Assembly: GCA_040880125.1 (NCBI GenBank)
Contig: JBBDJB010000029.1
Coordinates: forward strand, 44,536 to 108,535
Source: JBBDJB01 sp040880125
GTDB lineage: Bacteria; Planctomycetota; Planctomycetia; Pirellulales; JBBDJB01
Direction: 5' to 3'
DNA: 64,000 nucleotides
The notes under the pieces: generated by a model
The model's database searches: none
Told to the model about the DNA's origin: nothing
What the model saw: only the letters and a program-made list of their open reading frames with translations
Shown: one piece after another, positions 1-7,856 of the stretch
How the letters are laid out: every line of letters begins with the position of its first letter
Position numbering within the stretch: the stretch's first letter is position 1
Position numbers and translations under genes: made by a program

Positions 1-167
1 CGAAGAAATCAAAGAAACGCTGTCCCCTACGGGTGGCCGCCCTCGCTGGTTGTAGTAACGGCGGCCCGAGCGTGCTCTCGCAAAACGCACGACTGCCGCT
101 GACTCGAACTTGCAGGTCCGGTGGAGGGCCTGGTTCACACGTCCACACAAGTACGGGGAGAATCGTC

Positions 168-1262
168 ATGTCTCGCAAACTACTCGCCACGATGCTGCTG
201 GTTGGATCGCTTCACGCTGCGGCGGTACAGGCTGTCGAGCCTCGCCGTTCGCCGGCACACAGCGGCACGGGCTCCGCCGCGTCGACCGTGCTTCCGCGGT
301 TACAGCGGGGCGCGAACGGTCAGGTGATTGCTCGCAACTGGAATCAACAAGCACAACTGGGAGGACAACGGCCGGCGGCCCGACTTCAACCCGCGCAGCC
401 CAGCACGAGCGTCAATCCGCAGCGACTCGCCGGGCAATATCCGCAAAACGCCTGGAAGCGCGGCGCCGGTCGATTCAAGGCGGTGAACGGCCGTGTGGTC
501 GCTCCCCGCGCAAACCTCAACGCCGCCAATCCGAACCGCATGGCGGGCCAGTTCAATCAGAATGCCTGGAAGCGCGGCGCCGGTCGGTTCAAGGCAGTGA
601 ACGGCCGCCCGGTCGCTCCCCGAGCAAATCTCAACGCCGCCCATCCGAATCGCATGGCGGGCAAATTCAATCAGAACGCCTGGAAGCGCGGTGCCGGTCA
701 ATTCAAGGCAGTGAATCCCAAATCGACGACACGATTGGCCGGTGGCAGCCGTGTCGGCACGGGCGCTGCGAAGAAGTTCCTCAAGAGTGCCGGGACTGCC
801 GGTGCCGTGGTTGGAGGAGCCGGGCTGGTGGCCGGCGCGGTGTCGCAAGGTCGGCAGCTCGATGCCGATCTCCGTGCGGGTCGCATCACGCAGGCCCAGT
901 ACAATCGTGCTCAAGCGACTGGTGCCCTGAACGTCGCCGGCGGCGCACTGGCCATCAAGAAGATGAATCCTGCCAGCATGGCGATGAACGTGGCCATCGG
1001 CACCGATCCGATCAGCCTCGGCGTCGATGCTGTCGGGGATCTGATCAACGGCACCAACAACGCCCAGACATCGATCGATAATATCGGCCGCACTCTGGAC
1101 GGGCATGCCAAAGGCGTGGAGAAGCTGGTGACCAATCCGTCCGGCTGGGCCCAGGACACGGGCAAGAACATTGAGAACACGGCCAAGGACGTCGGCAAAA
1201 CGGTAGATAACGCGGCCAAGGACGTCGGCAACTTCGTGGGCGGCATCTTCGGCGGCAAGTAA
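168..1262 (+). CDS. Secreted protein with three 38-residue repeats, function unknown
   Basis: I do not recognise a named family. The start at 168 is chosen because GGGGAGA lies 7 nt upstream and because it opens directly into a signal peptide (MSRKLLATMLL..., likely cleaved after Ala22). An earlier in-frame start at 33 would bury the signal. The mature part carries three near-identical repeats with the core NAWKRGAG(R/Q)FKAVN beginning near residues 95, 133 and 171. They are followed by a glycine/alanine-rich hydrophobic segment of glycine-zipper character (GAVVGGAGLVAGAV). The C-terminus holds Lys/Asp/Asn-rich helical repeats (TAKDVGKTVDNAAKDVGNFV). The basic repeats suggest binding to an anionic surface polymer or nucleic acid, but that is inference. 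It converges on the kinase gene and shares a hairpin with it. Confidence 0.75.
   Translation: MSRKLLATMLLVGSLHAAAVQAVEPRRSPAHSGTGSAASTVLPRLQRGANGQVIARNWNQQAQLGGQRPAARLQPAQPSTSVNPQRLAGQYPQNAWKRGAGRFKAVNGRVVAPRANLNAANPNRMAGQFNQNAWKRGAGRFKAVNGRPVAPRANLNAAHPNRMAGKFNQNAWKRGAGQFKAVNPKSTTRLAGGSRVGTGAAKKFLKSAGTAGAVVGGAGLVAGAVSQGRQLDADLRAGRITQAQYNRAQATGALNVAGGALAIKKMNPASMAMNVAIGTDPISLGVDAVGDLINGTNNAQTSIDNIGRTLDGHAKGVEKLVTNPSGWAQDTGKNIENTAKDVGKTVDNAAKDVGNFVGGIFGGK
451..720 (+). repeat. 114-bp in-frame tandem repeat, about 2.4 copies
   Basis: The motif CCTGGAAGCGCGG recurs at 451, 565 and 679, exactly 114 bp (38 codons) apart, inside the secreted protein gene. Copies 1 and 2 are nearly identical at DNA level (AAGCGCGGCGCCGGTCG is shared), so the array is recent or homogenised and could change copy number without breaking the frame. 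Confidence 0.9.
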
Positions 1263-1295
1263 AACCCCTGCAGCCTCCGGCGCTGAATGATTCGA

Positions 1296-1324
1296 GGGAG
1301 CCGCTTCCACCGGAGGCGGCTCCC
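1296..1324 (+). terminator. Hairpin between convergent genes
   Basis: Inverted arms GGGAGCCGC (1296-1304) and GCGGCTCCC (1316-1324) pair perfectly. They are followed on the plus strand by the T-rich TTCGTTTCG. The hairpin lies 34 bp after the repeat-protein stop and just beyond the stop of the oppositely oriented kinase gene, so it may stop transcription from both sides. Confidence 0.65.
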
Positions 1325-1344
1325 TTCGTTTCGTGTTTGCGCGG

Positions 1345-3567
1345 CTAGCGACCGTCGCGATCCGCTGGTTCCAGCGCGACGACCACCCAACCGGTGTCGG
1401 CGACATTCGCCGGCCGGCCGTGAATGATGACCGGCTCCATGGCGGCCAGGTGGGGCGCTTTGTCGACCGGATCAACGAAGCCCTCGAGAATGCTCGAGCG
1501 TGCCTCGCCGAACAGCCGGCCCGGGCGGATGCGATCACGGCGCAACGACAAGGCCATTTGGAGAGTATCGGCACTAAGTCGAGGCAGGTTGCCATCTTCA
1601 CCGCGTACGCCCAGCTCCGAATGATGCAGGACCAGTCCCGGCTCGTCGTCGAGCTGGTCGACGCGGGTGTCCACCAGCATTGCCCGGCGGCCGATGGCGA
1701 ACTCGCCCAGTTCCACGCACATGCCCAGAATTCCGATCCGCTGCCGTTCGGCATCCTCGGTGGGGCCACTCCAGATAGGCACGGAAAAGGCCACCATCAA
1801 CGTCGCCGTGTTGGTACTCTCGTAGACGGCGGACATGTGGACGATTTTGTCCGCCAGCGGTCGCAATCCTTCCGTCTCCGGCGAGCCGGGCGGCAGGTCG
1901 CGGCCTCGTCCGTGAAAATAGTCCCGGTGCTGATAGCTCGCGCCGATGCTTTCCGCCTCCGGCACGCGGGCGAGTTGCGTTCCTTCAATGGCGTTGAGGA
2001 TCCAACTTGCCGTCTTCACCGAGGAGTTATTGGCGATGTACCGTTTATCGAGCCACGTCTGGATGTCTTCCTGGACCTCAGGGTCGGGCATTCCGCTCTC
2101 GAGAAGTCCGCCGTTCACCTGCTGCATCAGTTCCTGCAACCGCGGCGAGGCGGCCTCGGACTCCATGATGCGCCACCGGAGTTCAATCTCTTGGGCGACC
2201 GACTTCGCCAGGAAGAGCGCCGAGGAACGCAGGTTGTCCCGACGTGCGACCTCGGCGACGTATTGCGCCGATTCAGCATCCTCGCGGGCAGTTCGCTCGT
2301 TTCCGGCCAGCTTGCCCAACCAAAGTGCGGATATCGCCACAATGATCATGCAAGTGAGCAGCCCGATCGCGGCAACCTGTGCCGCTAGGAGATGTCGCCG
2401 CGCGAACCGCGCCACTTTGCTCGACAGAGGGTCGGCCATCGCTTGAATTGGTTCGTCGGCCAGGTAGCGTTCCAGATCCTCGGCCAGTTCGTACGCGGTG
2501 AGATACCTTTGCGAAGGCTGCGTCGCCATCGCCTTTCGGCAGATGGCCTCCAACGCGCGGGGGACATCCGAAGTGATTTCCGTCGGCCGTGGAAGCCGGC
2601 CTTCGACGATCTTCGTCTTAATCTCCATGAGCGACTCGCCCGTGGCCGGCGGTACGCCGGTGAGAATCTTAAACAGCGTCGCGCCCAGGCTGTAAACGTC
2701 GCTCGCGGGCGTGGGTGCCAGCTCGGAAGCCTGTTCCGGGCTCATGTACGCCGGCGTTCCAGCACCGAGGCTGGAAGAACTGCCGGAACTGCCGGAGCGC
2801 GGCATAAGCGTATTTTCGCCGCTCTGGCGGAACCGTTCGTCGCGCATCACCGGCGAGGCCAGCCCCCAATCGACGATAATTGTTTCACCGTACCGGCCCA
2901 GCAGGATGTTTTCCGGCTTGATGTCCCGGTGCACGATGCCGCGGTTGTGTGCGTAGGCGATCGTCTTGCAGACCGAGACAAAGCTCTGCAGCAGCCGGCG
3001 GTGCTCCACACTCTGTGCGTCGTACCGCGGATGCTCGCCCTGGAAGCAGTGGCCGATCGCCTCGTCGAGCGTCATCCCATCGATGAAGCGCATGGCGTAG
3101 AACAGCCGTCCGTTCGAGTCCTCCCCCACGCCGTACAGGGGAATCACGCCGGGGTGTTCGAGCCGGCCGGTGACTTCGGCCTCAAGTGAGAACCGCTGCC
3201 GCGCAGCGGGGTCGCCGGCCAGCGTAGCGTGAATGAACTTGACGGCCACCTTCCGATGCACCTCGCGGTCCTCACCGACAAACACGGCGCCCAAGCCACC
3301 CTTGGCGTGAAACTCCAGCGAGGCGACGTGCGATGTGATCGTGAGCTGATTATCGTCGGCCTCGCCTGAGTCGCCGTCCATGCGGAATTCGATCGATTCG
3401 ATCGCGGCGGTGCGGGCGCGCACTTCGTCGAGCAAGTCGGGGTGCGCTTGACAGAGAGATTCCAAACGGACAGATTCGCCGCGCTGACGGGCATCCTCCC
3501 ACTGGTCGAGGAGATCTTCAATCAGATCGTGATCGGTCTTGGAAATCGTGCTGGCTTTCCTGGGCAA
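1345..3567 (-). CDS. Transmembrane Ser/Thr protein kinase with extracytoplasmic Cache-like domain
   Basis: PknB-type (Hanks) kinase of 740 residues. An N-terminal planctomycete pre-kinase helix region (1-80) is followed by a glycine loop (GGLGAVFVG, 90-98), catalytic Lys110, HRDIKPEN (213-220), DWG in place of DFG (233-235) and SPEQ (276-279). One membrane segment follows at about 392-418. The rest, about 300 residues outside the membrane, reads as a Cache-type sensor: a coiled stretch, then YQHRDYF, which is typical of dCache domains. The protein therefore probably senses a small molecule outside and phosphorylates targets inside. The start is a TTG 6 nt after the stop of the sigma factor gene; no strong ribosome site is visible, so the start is only probable. 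DWG instead of DFG is common in planctomycete kinases. Translational coupling to the sigma factor implies a joint signalling role. Confidence 0.88.
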   Translation of the reverse strand: MPRKASTISKTDHDLIEDLLDQWEDARQRGESVRLESLCQAHPDLLDEVRARTAAIESIEFRMDGDSGEADDNQLTITSHVASLEFHAKGGLGAVFVGEDREVHRKVAVKFIHATLAGDPAARQRFSLEAEVTGRLEHPGVIPLYGVGEDSNGRLFYAMRFIDGMTLDEAIGHCFQGEHPRYDAQSVEHRRLLQSFVSVCKTIAYAHNRGIVHRDIKPENILLGRYGETIIVDWGLASPVMRDERFRQSGENTLMPRSGSSGSSSSLGAGTPAYMSPEQASELAPTPASDVYSLGATLFKILTGVPPATGESLMEIKTKIVEGRLPRPTEITSDVPRALEAICRKAMATQPSQRYLTAYELAEDLERYLADEPIQAMADPLSSKVARFARRHLLAAQVAAIGLLTCMIIVAISALWLGKLAGNERTAREDAESAQYVAEVARRDNLRSSALFLAKSVAQEIELRWRIMESEAASPRLQELMQQVNGGLLESGMPDPEVQEDIQTWLDKRYIANNSSVKTASWILNAIEGTQLARVPEAESIGASYQHRDYFHGRGRDLPPGSPETEGLRPLADKIVHMSAVYESTNTATLMVAFSVPIWSGPTEDAERQRIGILGMCVELGEFAIGRRAMLVDTRVDQLDDEPGLVLHHSELGVRGEDGNLPRLSADTLQMALSLRRDRIRPGRLFGEARSSILEGFVDPVDKAPHLAAMEPVIIHGRPANVADTGWVVVALEPADRDGR

Positions 3568-3573
3568 CGTGGA

Positions 3574-4194
3574 TCATTCGCCGGGGATTTCTCCATGCAG
3601 GCGCTGGTGCAACAGTAGCTTCGCGGAGCGCCACAGCCGCTTCACGTGCCGCGGCGAGACGTCCAGCAGCTTGGCCGCTTCTTCCTGGTTCATTTCGTGG
3701 TACCACAGCAGGTCGACGACCTCGCGCTCGCGCTGCGGCAGCTCTTGAACGGCGACGTGAAATTCGGCCCACTCCTGCATGCGGCGCGGATCCTGGCTGA
3801 CTTCGGCCCGATCGTACAGTTGCGGCTGAACGGAACCTTCGGCGGCCGCCGGGCGACGCTGTGTGAAGTGATTGGCGCCCAGCCCGTGCGGGCCGTGATA
3901 ATGGCGGCACATGTCGATCAGTTCGCGCCGAATTTGCAAAGCCGCCAGCCGGAAAAAGTGCCGCATGTCGGTGATCTGAACTTGGTGCAATGCCTGATAG
4001 AGTCGCAGCGAAGCGTTCTGCAGGATATCGTCCGTCTGTTCCCAACGGCCGACGCGCTCGTACTGGTTTTTCATCTTCCGCGTCATCCGCAAAAGTCGGT
4101 CGTACGCATAGTTGATCAGTTCGCCCCGCACGCTCGTATCGCCAGCCTTTATCTGGACAATGCATCGCTCGATCCCGACGGTGGCATCAGACAT
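3574..4194 (-). CDS. ECF-type RNA polymerase sigma factor (planctomycete type)
   Basis: 206 residues with the layout of ECF sigma factors: region 2 around the helix RWEQTDDILQNASLRLYQAL and region 4 around LPQREREVVDLLWY-(helix)-EEAAKLLDVSPRHVKRLWRSAK, a helix-turn-helix for -35 recognition. The ATG at 4194 is preceded by GAAGGGA about 5 nt upstream, so I prefer it to the further start at 4239. No zinc-binding anti-sigma gene is adjacent. Instead the next gene, 6 nt away, is a membrane kinase with a sensor domain. In planctomycetes such pairs are thought to replace anti-sigma control with phosphorylation or a linked signalling output; here that is inference from the arrangement. Confidence 0.9.
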   Translation of the reverse strand: MSDATVGIERCIVQIKAGDTSVRGELINYAYDRLLRMTRKMKNQYERVGRWEQTDDILQNASLRLYQALHQVQITDMRHFFRLAALQIRRELIDMCRHYHGPHGLGANHFTQRRPAAAEGSVQPQLYDRAEVSQDPRRMQEWAEFHVAVQELPQREREVVDLLWYHEMNQEEAAKLLDVSPRHVKRLWRSAKLLLHQRLHGEIPGE

Positions 4195-4349
4195 TGCGTC
4201 CCTTCGTGAAGGCATCAAAGATTTTGGCAACCAGATCACATCAGTGGGGCCCCTGGCGTTCCAGATTCCCGGCCTAGATTATGCGTAAACGAACGCTTCG
4301 CAGCCAGGCGCCGCCGCCAATTGTAAGCAAAATTGACAAATTCGCTCAC

Positions 4350-4665
4350 GGCTGACCTTTTCTATGCGCATGAATCAAGGGCGCGACGGCAACTCTCGTG
4401 CTGGCCGGTAATGAGACTGGTGCAGCGATGGCACGAATGGCACGTGCGAGTGGTCGACGGCTCCACCAGGAACGTGACCGACACGCCGGAGAATCAAGGG
4501 ATAACCGCAAGCGCCTGGCCAGAGCCATGTCTGCGCTTGCCCGATGGCCCGCATGATGGTCGGTGCCCCCGCTCTTCGCCCAACAGCAGGCTCGGCAGCA
4601 GAGCTGGCCCTGTTATTTCAGTGGTCGGTGAAGAAGCTCAGCCCGCGCTACCGACTCTATAAAAC
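4350..4665 (+). pseudogene. Degenerate IS4-family transposase fragment
   Basis: At 4426-4497 the frame reads RWHEWHVRVVDGST followed by TDTPENQ, matching the IS4-family block that carries the first catalytic Asp (VDGTT...PDTPENQ). Immediately afterwards homology continues in another frame: PQAPGQSHVCAC then PMARMMV, matching the usual YPQ...QKPGLGFPxARMV. The conserved Tyr codon has become TAA. So there is at least one frameshift plus a stop. Neither a transposase N-terminus nor the later DDE residues are visible, and I could not define inverted repeats. The limits given are approximate. Confidence 0.6.
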
Positions 4666-4670
4666 GGTGG

Positions 4671-4958
4671 TGCTATGATCATGGCTGTATCTTCATCAAT
4701 GCCGCTGTCAACTTCCCCCATCCGCATCACCCGGCACATCAGTCGGCCTGTAAGGCGAAAGCTGATGGCGTTGCGTTGCTCAGGGATCTCGGGGAGCGTG
4801 CCGGCGCCTCGGATCCGCTAGCCTTGGCTCAAGAGATCGACATGGTCATCGAAGGTGCGCTGATCACCCACCAGGTCGCCCCCGACTGCGACGTCTGCGC
4901 AATCGCCCGCCGCACTGCCGAGACGCTGATGGAAAAATACCTGGCCGCGGCAGTCTAA
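4671..4958 (+). pseudogene. C-terminal half of a TetR/AcrR-family repressor (truncated)
   Basis: The frame ending at TAA 4956-4958 reads from about 4674 as YDHGCIFINAAVNFP, then HPAHQSACKAK, ALLRDLGERAGASDP and IDMVIEGALITHQVAP. That is the ligand-binding half of TetR regulators, whose usual form is GCxFINAAxEFPxPxHP...LLLLxEGAIV. The DNA-binding N-terminus (helix-turn-helix) is absent. Upstream DNA belongs to a decayed transposase, and an in-frame stop lies at 4629-4631. A TTG at 4776 could still make a 60-residue peptide, but it could not bind DNA. The remnant sits where an AcrR-like repressor of the following efflux operon would be expected. Confidence 0.7.
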
Positions 4959-5151
4959 CCCGCGGTCAAACTGTCCTAATGGCGCCCCGCTGCATGGCAT
5001 CAATAAACGCTGCCCGGACCCCGTGGATTGCCCAGTTTTCCGTCCGGCGTCGACAAAGGGGCACAGATTCGGTCGCTCAAGACGGAGATGCATATTGCCA
5101 ACGCGCTGACGCACGCCTGCGCCCGGGCATCGCCCTATGTACTTCAGAGAC

Positions 5152-5181
5152 TTGACCTTGTCCGATGTTGAGGCGTAGCTA
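5152..5181 (+). promoter_or_regulatory. Possible sigma-70-like promoter of the RND operon
   Basis: TTGACC (5152-5157), an 18-bp spacer and TAGCTA (5176-5181) lie just upstream of the ATG at 5194. The leader would be only a few bases long, so this is a weak candidate. Confidence 0.25.
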
Positions 5182-5193
5182 ATATCTTCGGCT

Positions 5194-6627
5194 ATGACAC
5201 TACTGCGTCTATTCCGGAGGGCTCTCCAGGGTGGGTGGCTCATCGGCATGCTGACGCTGGGACTGGTGGGATGTGCGGGTCAGCAAGTTGCCTGGACGGT
5301 GGCGCCGATCCAACAGGCAGCTCCGTTTTCGCCCAGTGGCCAGGCCGACATGCCCGATCTCTGGTGGATCGCACTGGACGATCCGGCGCTGAATCTCCAG
5401 ATCGACCATGCCCTAGGTGGCAATTTCACGCTCGCCGCCGCCTGGGAACGAATGCGCGCTGCCCGCGCCCTGGCCCGGCGCGAAGCATCGGACCTTTGGC
5501 CGGATGTTGACGGATTCGGTGAAGCCGCGGGCTCGTTCAGCACCGAGGGGCCAGATGAATCGGAGTTCGCGCTGGGCGTCGATGCTGCCTACCAGGTGGA
5601 TCTGTGGGGGCAAATCCGATCGCGCGTCCAAGCCGAGCGCCTGCGGGCCGCGGCGACGCTGGCGGACTACCACGCCACGGCGCTGACGCTGTCGGCCGAC
5701 GTCGCCCGCACGTGGTTCGCACTCATCGAAGCGCACGCCCAATTGGCGCTGCTCAACGAACAGATCGAAACCAATGTCACTGTGCTCGGACTGCAAGAAT
5801 CGCGATTCGCGGTGGGGCAGATTCGCCTTGCCGATGTGCTTCGCCAGCAGCAATTCGTCGAGTCGACGCGTGAGCAGGTAGTGGTCGTGCTATCACAGAT
5901 CGCCGAGCTGGAACACCTGTTGGCGGTGCTACAAGGCCGTGCGCCACAGGAGACGAGCTATGACACCGGAACGTTGCTGCCCGATCTGCCGCCGCTGCCT
6001 TATACCGGCCTACCCGCAGAACTGGTCAACCGGAGGCCCGACGTTCGCCGCGATTACCTCGCGCTGGAGGCCGCCGATCGCGATCTGGCGTCGGCCATCA
6101 CCGCACAGTACCCCCGCATTAATCTGACGGCATCGGTGGTCACCGCCGCGGAAGATCCGGGGAATCTATTCAACGAATGGATTGCCTCGGTCGCGGGCCA
6201 GATCATCGGGCCGCTGTTCGACGGCGGGCAACGCCGTGCCGAAGTCGATCGCACCGCCGCCGTCGTCCGTCAGCGCCTCGCGGAGTACGGCCAGACGGTG
6301 TTGATCGCCTATAGCGAAGTCGAAGACGCCCTCGCCCGCGAGCAGTACCAGCGCGAGCGCATCGCGCTGCTCAACACGCAGCTCGATCTGGCCCGGCGGG
6401 CTTCCGTGCGGTTGCGCGAGCAATACATCTTCTTCGGCGAAGAGACCGATTTCCTCGACGTGCTGAGCGCGACGACCGTAGAGCAACGCTTGCAGCGCGA
6501 GACGTTGTCGGCGAGACTGGACTTGATACTGACCCGCATTGCGCTCTACCTCGCCCTGGCCGGTGACTTCGAAGGCCCCGCACTAGAGCCGGTTGCCACC
6601 CCCGCTCCGGAGCACGTCCCGCAATGA
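5194..6627 (+). CDS. Outer membrane efflux lipoprotein (OprM/NodT-like) of RND pump
   Basis: TolC-family channel of the NodT/OprM subgroup, 477 residues. The N-terminus is a lipoprotein signal with lipobox LVGC (Cys27). The body shows the duplicated TolC outer membrane factor pattern: LWWIALDDPALN near the start; the first helical hairpin (AAAWERMRAARALARREASD); the NRRPDVR motif typical of NodT proteins; and the second hairpin ending EETDFLDVLSA. It forms the exit duct for substrates moved by the adaptor and permease encoded next. The stop overlaps the adaptor start (ATGA at 6624), so the three genes are one operon. The pump order is unusual but known: channel, adaptor, permease. Confidence 0.92.
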   Translation: MTLLRLFRRALQGGWLIGMLTLGLVGCAGQQVAWTVAPIQQAAPFSPSGQADMPDLWWIALDDPALNLQIDHALGGNFTLAAAWERMRAARALARREASDLWPDVDGFGEAAGSFSTEGPDESEFALGVDAAYQVDLWGQIRSRVQAERLRAAATLADYHATALTLSADVARTWFALIEAHAQLALLNEQIETNVTVLGLQESRFAVGQIRLADVLRQQQFVESTREQVVVVLSQIAELEHLLAVLQGRAPQETSYDTGTLLPDLPPLPYTGLPAELVNRRPDVRRDYLALEAADRDLASAITAQYPRINLTASVVTAAEDPGNLFNEWIASVAGQIIGPLFDGGQRRAEVDRTAAVVRQRLAEYGQTVLIAYSEVEDALAREQYQRERIALLNTQLDLARRASVRLREQYIFFGEETDFLDVLSATTVEQRLQRETLSARLDLILTRIALYLALAGDFEGPALEPVATPAPEHVPQ

Positions 6628-7856
6628 GTGACGCCCCGAAACCGCGACGAAAACGGCACTGGCTTCGCATCGTGGGAACGGTAGTCGCCTGCCTTTCGAT
6701 TCTGGGCGCGGCCGCGGCCGCGATTGTGGTGATCAACAAGACCGAGCCGACCGCACAACAGATCGAGTTAACGCGCAAGTCCGCAGCGCTGGTCGAAACG
6801 ATCACCATTGAACGGGGCACGTACCGGCCTCGCCTGGTCGTGCTCGGCAACGTCCAGCCGGCGCAGGATGTAATTCTCAGCTCGCGGGTGAGCGGGCAGA
6901 TCGTCGAGCAATCACCCGCGTTCGTGCCGGGTGGGACGGTGCGCCAAGGAGATCTGCTGCTGCGGATTGACCCGGCCGACTTTCAAAACACACTGGCCGT
7001 ACGCCAAAGCGAACTACATCAGGCCCAGGCATCACTGGAGATCGAGCGGGGTCGCCAGATCCTGGCAAAAAAGGAGCTTGCCCTGCTGGAGGGTTCGATT
7101 GACGAGGCGAACCGCTCGCTGGTGCTGCGTACCCCGCAGCTTGAATCAATCCGCGCCGAAGTGGCCGCAGCCGAGGCGGCAGTGGAACGGGCGAATCTCG
7201 ACCTCGAGCGCACTCAAGTCAGGGCTCCATTCGACGCCCAAATCCTCAGCCGCTCAGTCAATGTTGGCTCGCAAGTCGCGCTTGGCGATGCGCTGGCCCG
7301 ACTAGTCGGCATCGATGAATACTGGGTCATGGCATCTGTGCCCGTCCGCAGTCTACGCTGGCTGCAGTTTCCCGACGCCGATGGCCAAGGCTCGCCAGTC
7401 ACCTTGCGCAATCCCGACACATGGCCCCCCGGCGTGCAGCGCCACGCGCAGGTGTTCCGTATGATCGGCACCGTCGATCAGCATACCCGGTTGGCCCGTG
7501 TGCTGATCACCGTGGCTGACCCGCTGGCGCGCAATACCGACGCCCCGCCCCTGATCGTCGAAACGTTGGTCGAAGCCCACATTGAGGGCCGGCCCATCGA
7601 AAACGTCATTCGACTCAGCCGCGCCTACATCCGCGAGCGGGACACGGTTTGGGTCATGAAAAACGGCATGCTGGACATTCGCCAGCCCGAAGTCGTCTTT
7701 CGCGACGCCCAGCACGCCTACATCGGAGAAGGTCTGCAAGCCGGCGACGAGGTGGTAACCACCACGCTAGCCACCGTCGCCCAAGGAATCGGCCTCCGCA
7801 AGACGAACGTCCTGCCCGAACAAAATCAGAATGCGGTCGGGGAGACGGCGGATTGA
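6624..7856 (+). CDS. RND efflux periplasmic adaptor (membrane fusion protein)
   Basis: 410-residue HlyD/AcrA-type adaptor. One N-terminal membrane anchor (about residues 14-36) is followed by a lipoyl half-motif around VVLGNVQPAQDVILSSRVSGQI. A long alpha-hairpin (about 115-190, rich in Glu/Gln/Leu heptads) docks onto the channel. Then come the second lipoyl half (TQVRAPFDAQIL), the beta-barrel and the membrane-proximal domain. It links the outer membrane channel gene (4-nt ATGA overlap) with the permease, whose TTG start overlaps this gene's TGA. It lacks a lipobox, so it is anchored by its transmembrane helix. Confidence 0.92.
   Translation: MSDAPKPRRKRHWLRIVGTVVACLSILGAAAAAIVVINKTEPTAQQIELTRKSAALVETITIERGTYRPRLVVLGNVQPAQDVILSSRVSGQIVEQSPAFVPGGTVRQGDLLLRIDPADFQNTLAVRQSELHQAQASLEIERGRQILAKKELALLEGSIDEANRSLVLRTPQLESIRAEVAAAEAAVERANLDLERTQVRAPFDAQILSRSVNVGSQVALGDALARLVGIDEYWVMASVPVRSLRWLQFPDADGQGSPVTLRNPDTWPPGVQRHAQVFRMIGTVDQHTRLARVLITVADPLARNTDAPPLIVETLVEAHIEGRPIENVIRLSRAYIRERDTVWVMKNGMLDIRQPEVVFRDAQHAYIGEGLQAGDEVVTTTLATVAQGIGLRKTNVLPEQNQNAVGETAD

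Larger units (their letters stand above)
4195..5193. other. Gene-poor ~1 kb region holding decayed IS and regulator remnants
   Basis: No intact gene is visible between the sigma factor start and the efflux operon. The first about 130 bp should contain the promoter of the sigma/kinase operon; no convincing -35/-10 pair stands out. The rest contains a degenerate IS4-type transposase piece, then the C-terminal part of a TetR regulator, then about 235 bp leading to the outer membrane lipoprotein gene. Both relics are listed separately. Confidence 0.7.

Noticed and set aside
451..720. Repeats in the first gene as a CRISPR array
   Set aside because: Period of 114 bp, coding, near-identical throughout with no unique spacers; no cas genes.
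300..1769. Long open frame (489 codons) on the minus strand across the repeat protein and kinase 3' ends
   Set aside because: It mirrors two well-supported genes on other frames, has random Arg/His-rich sequence and no family resemblance.
4333..4662. 109-codon open frame as a real protein
   Set aside because: Only a part matches the IS4 transposase and it changes frame; it is relic DNA.
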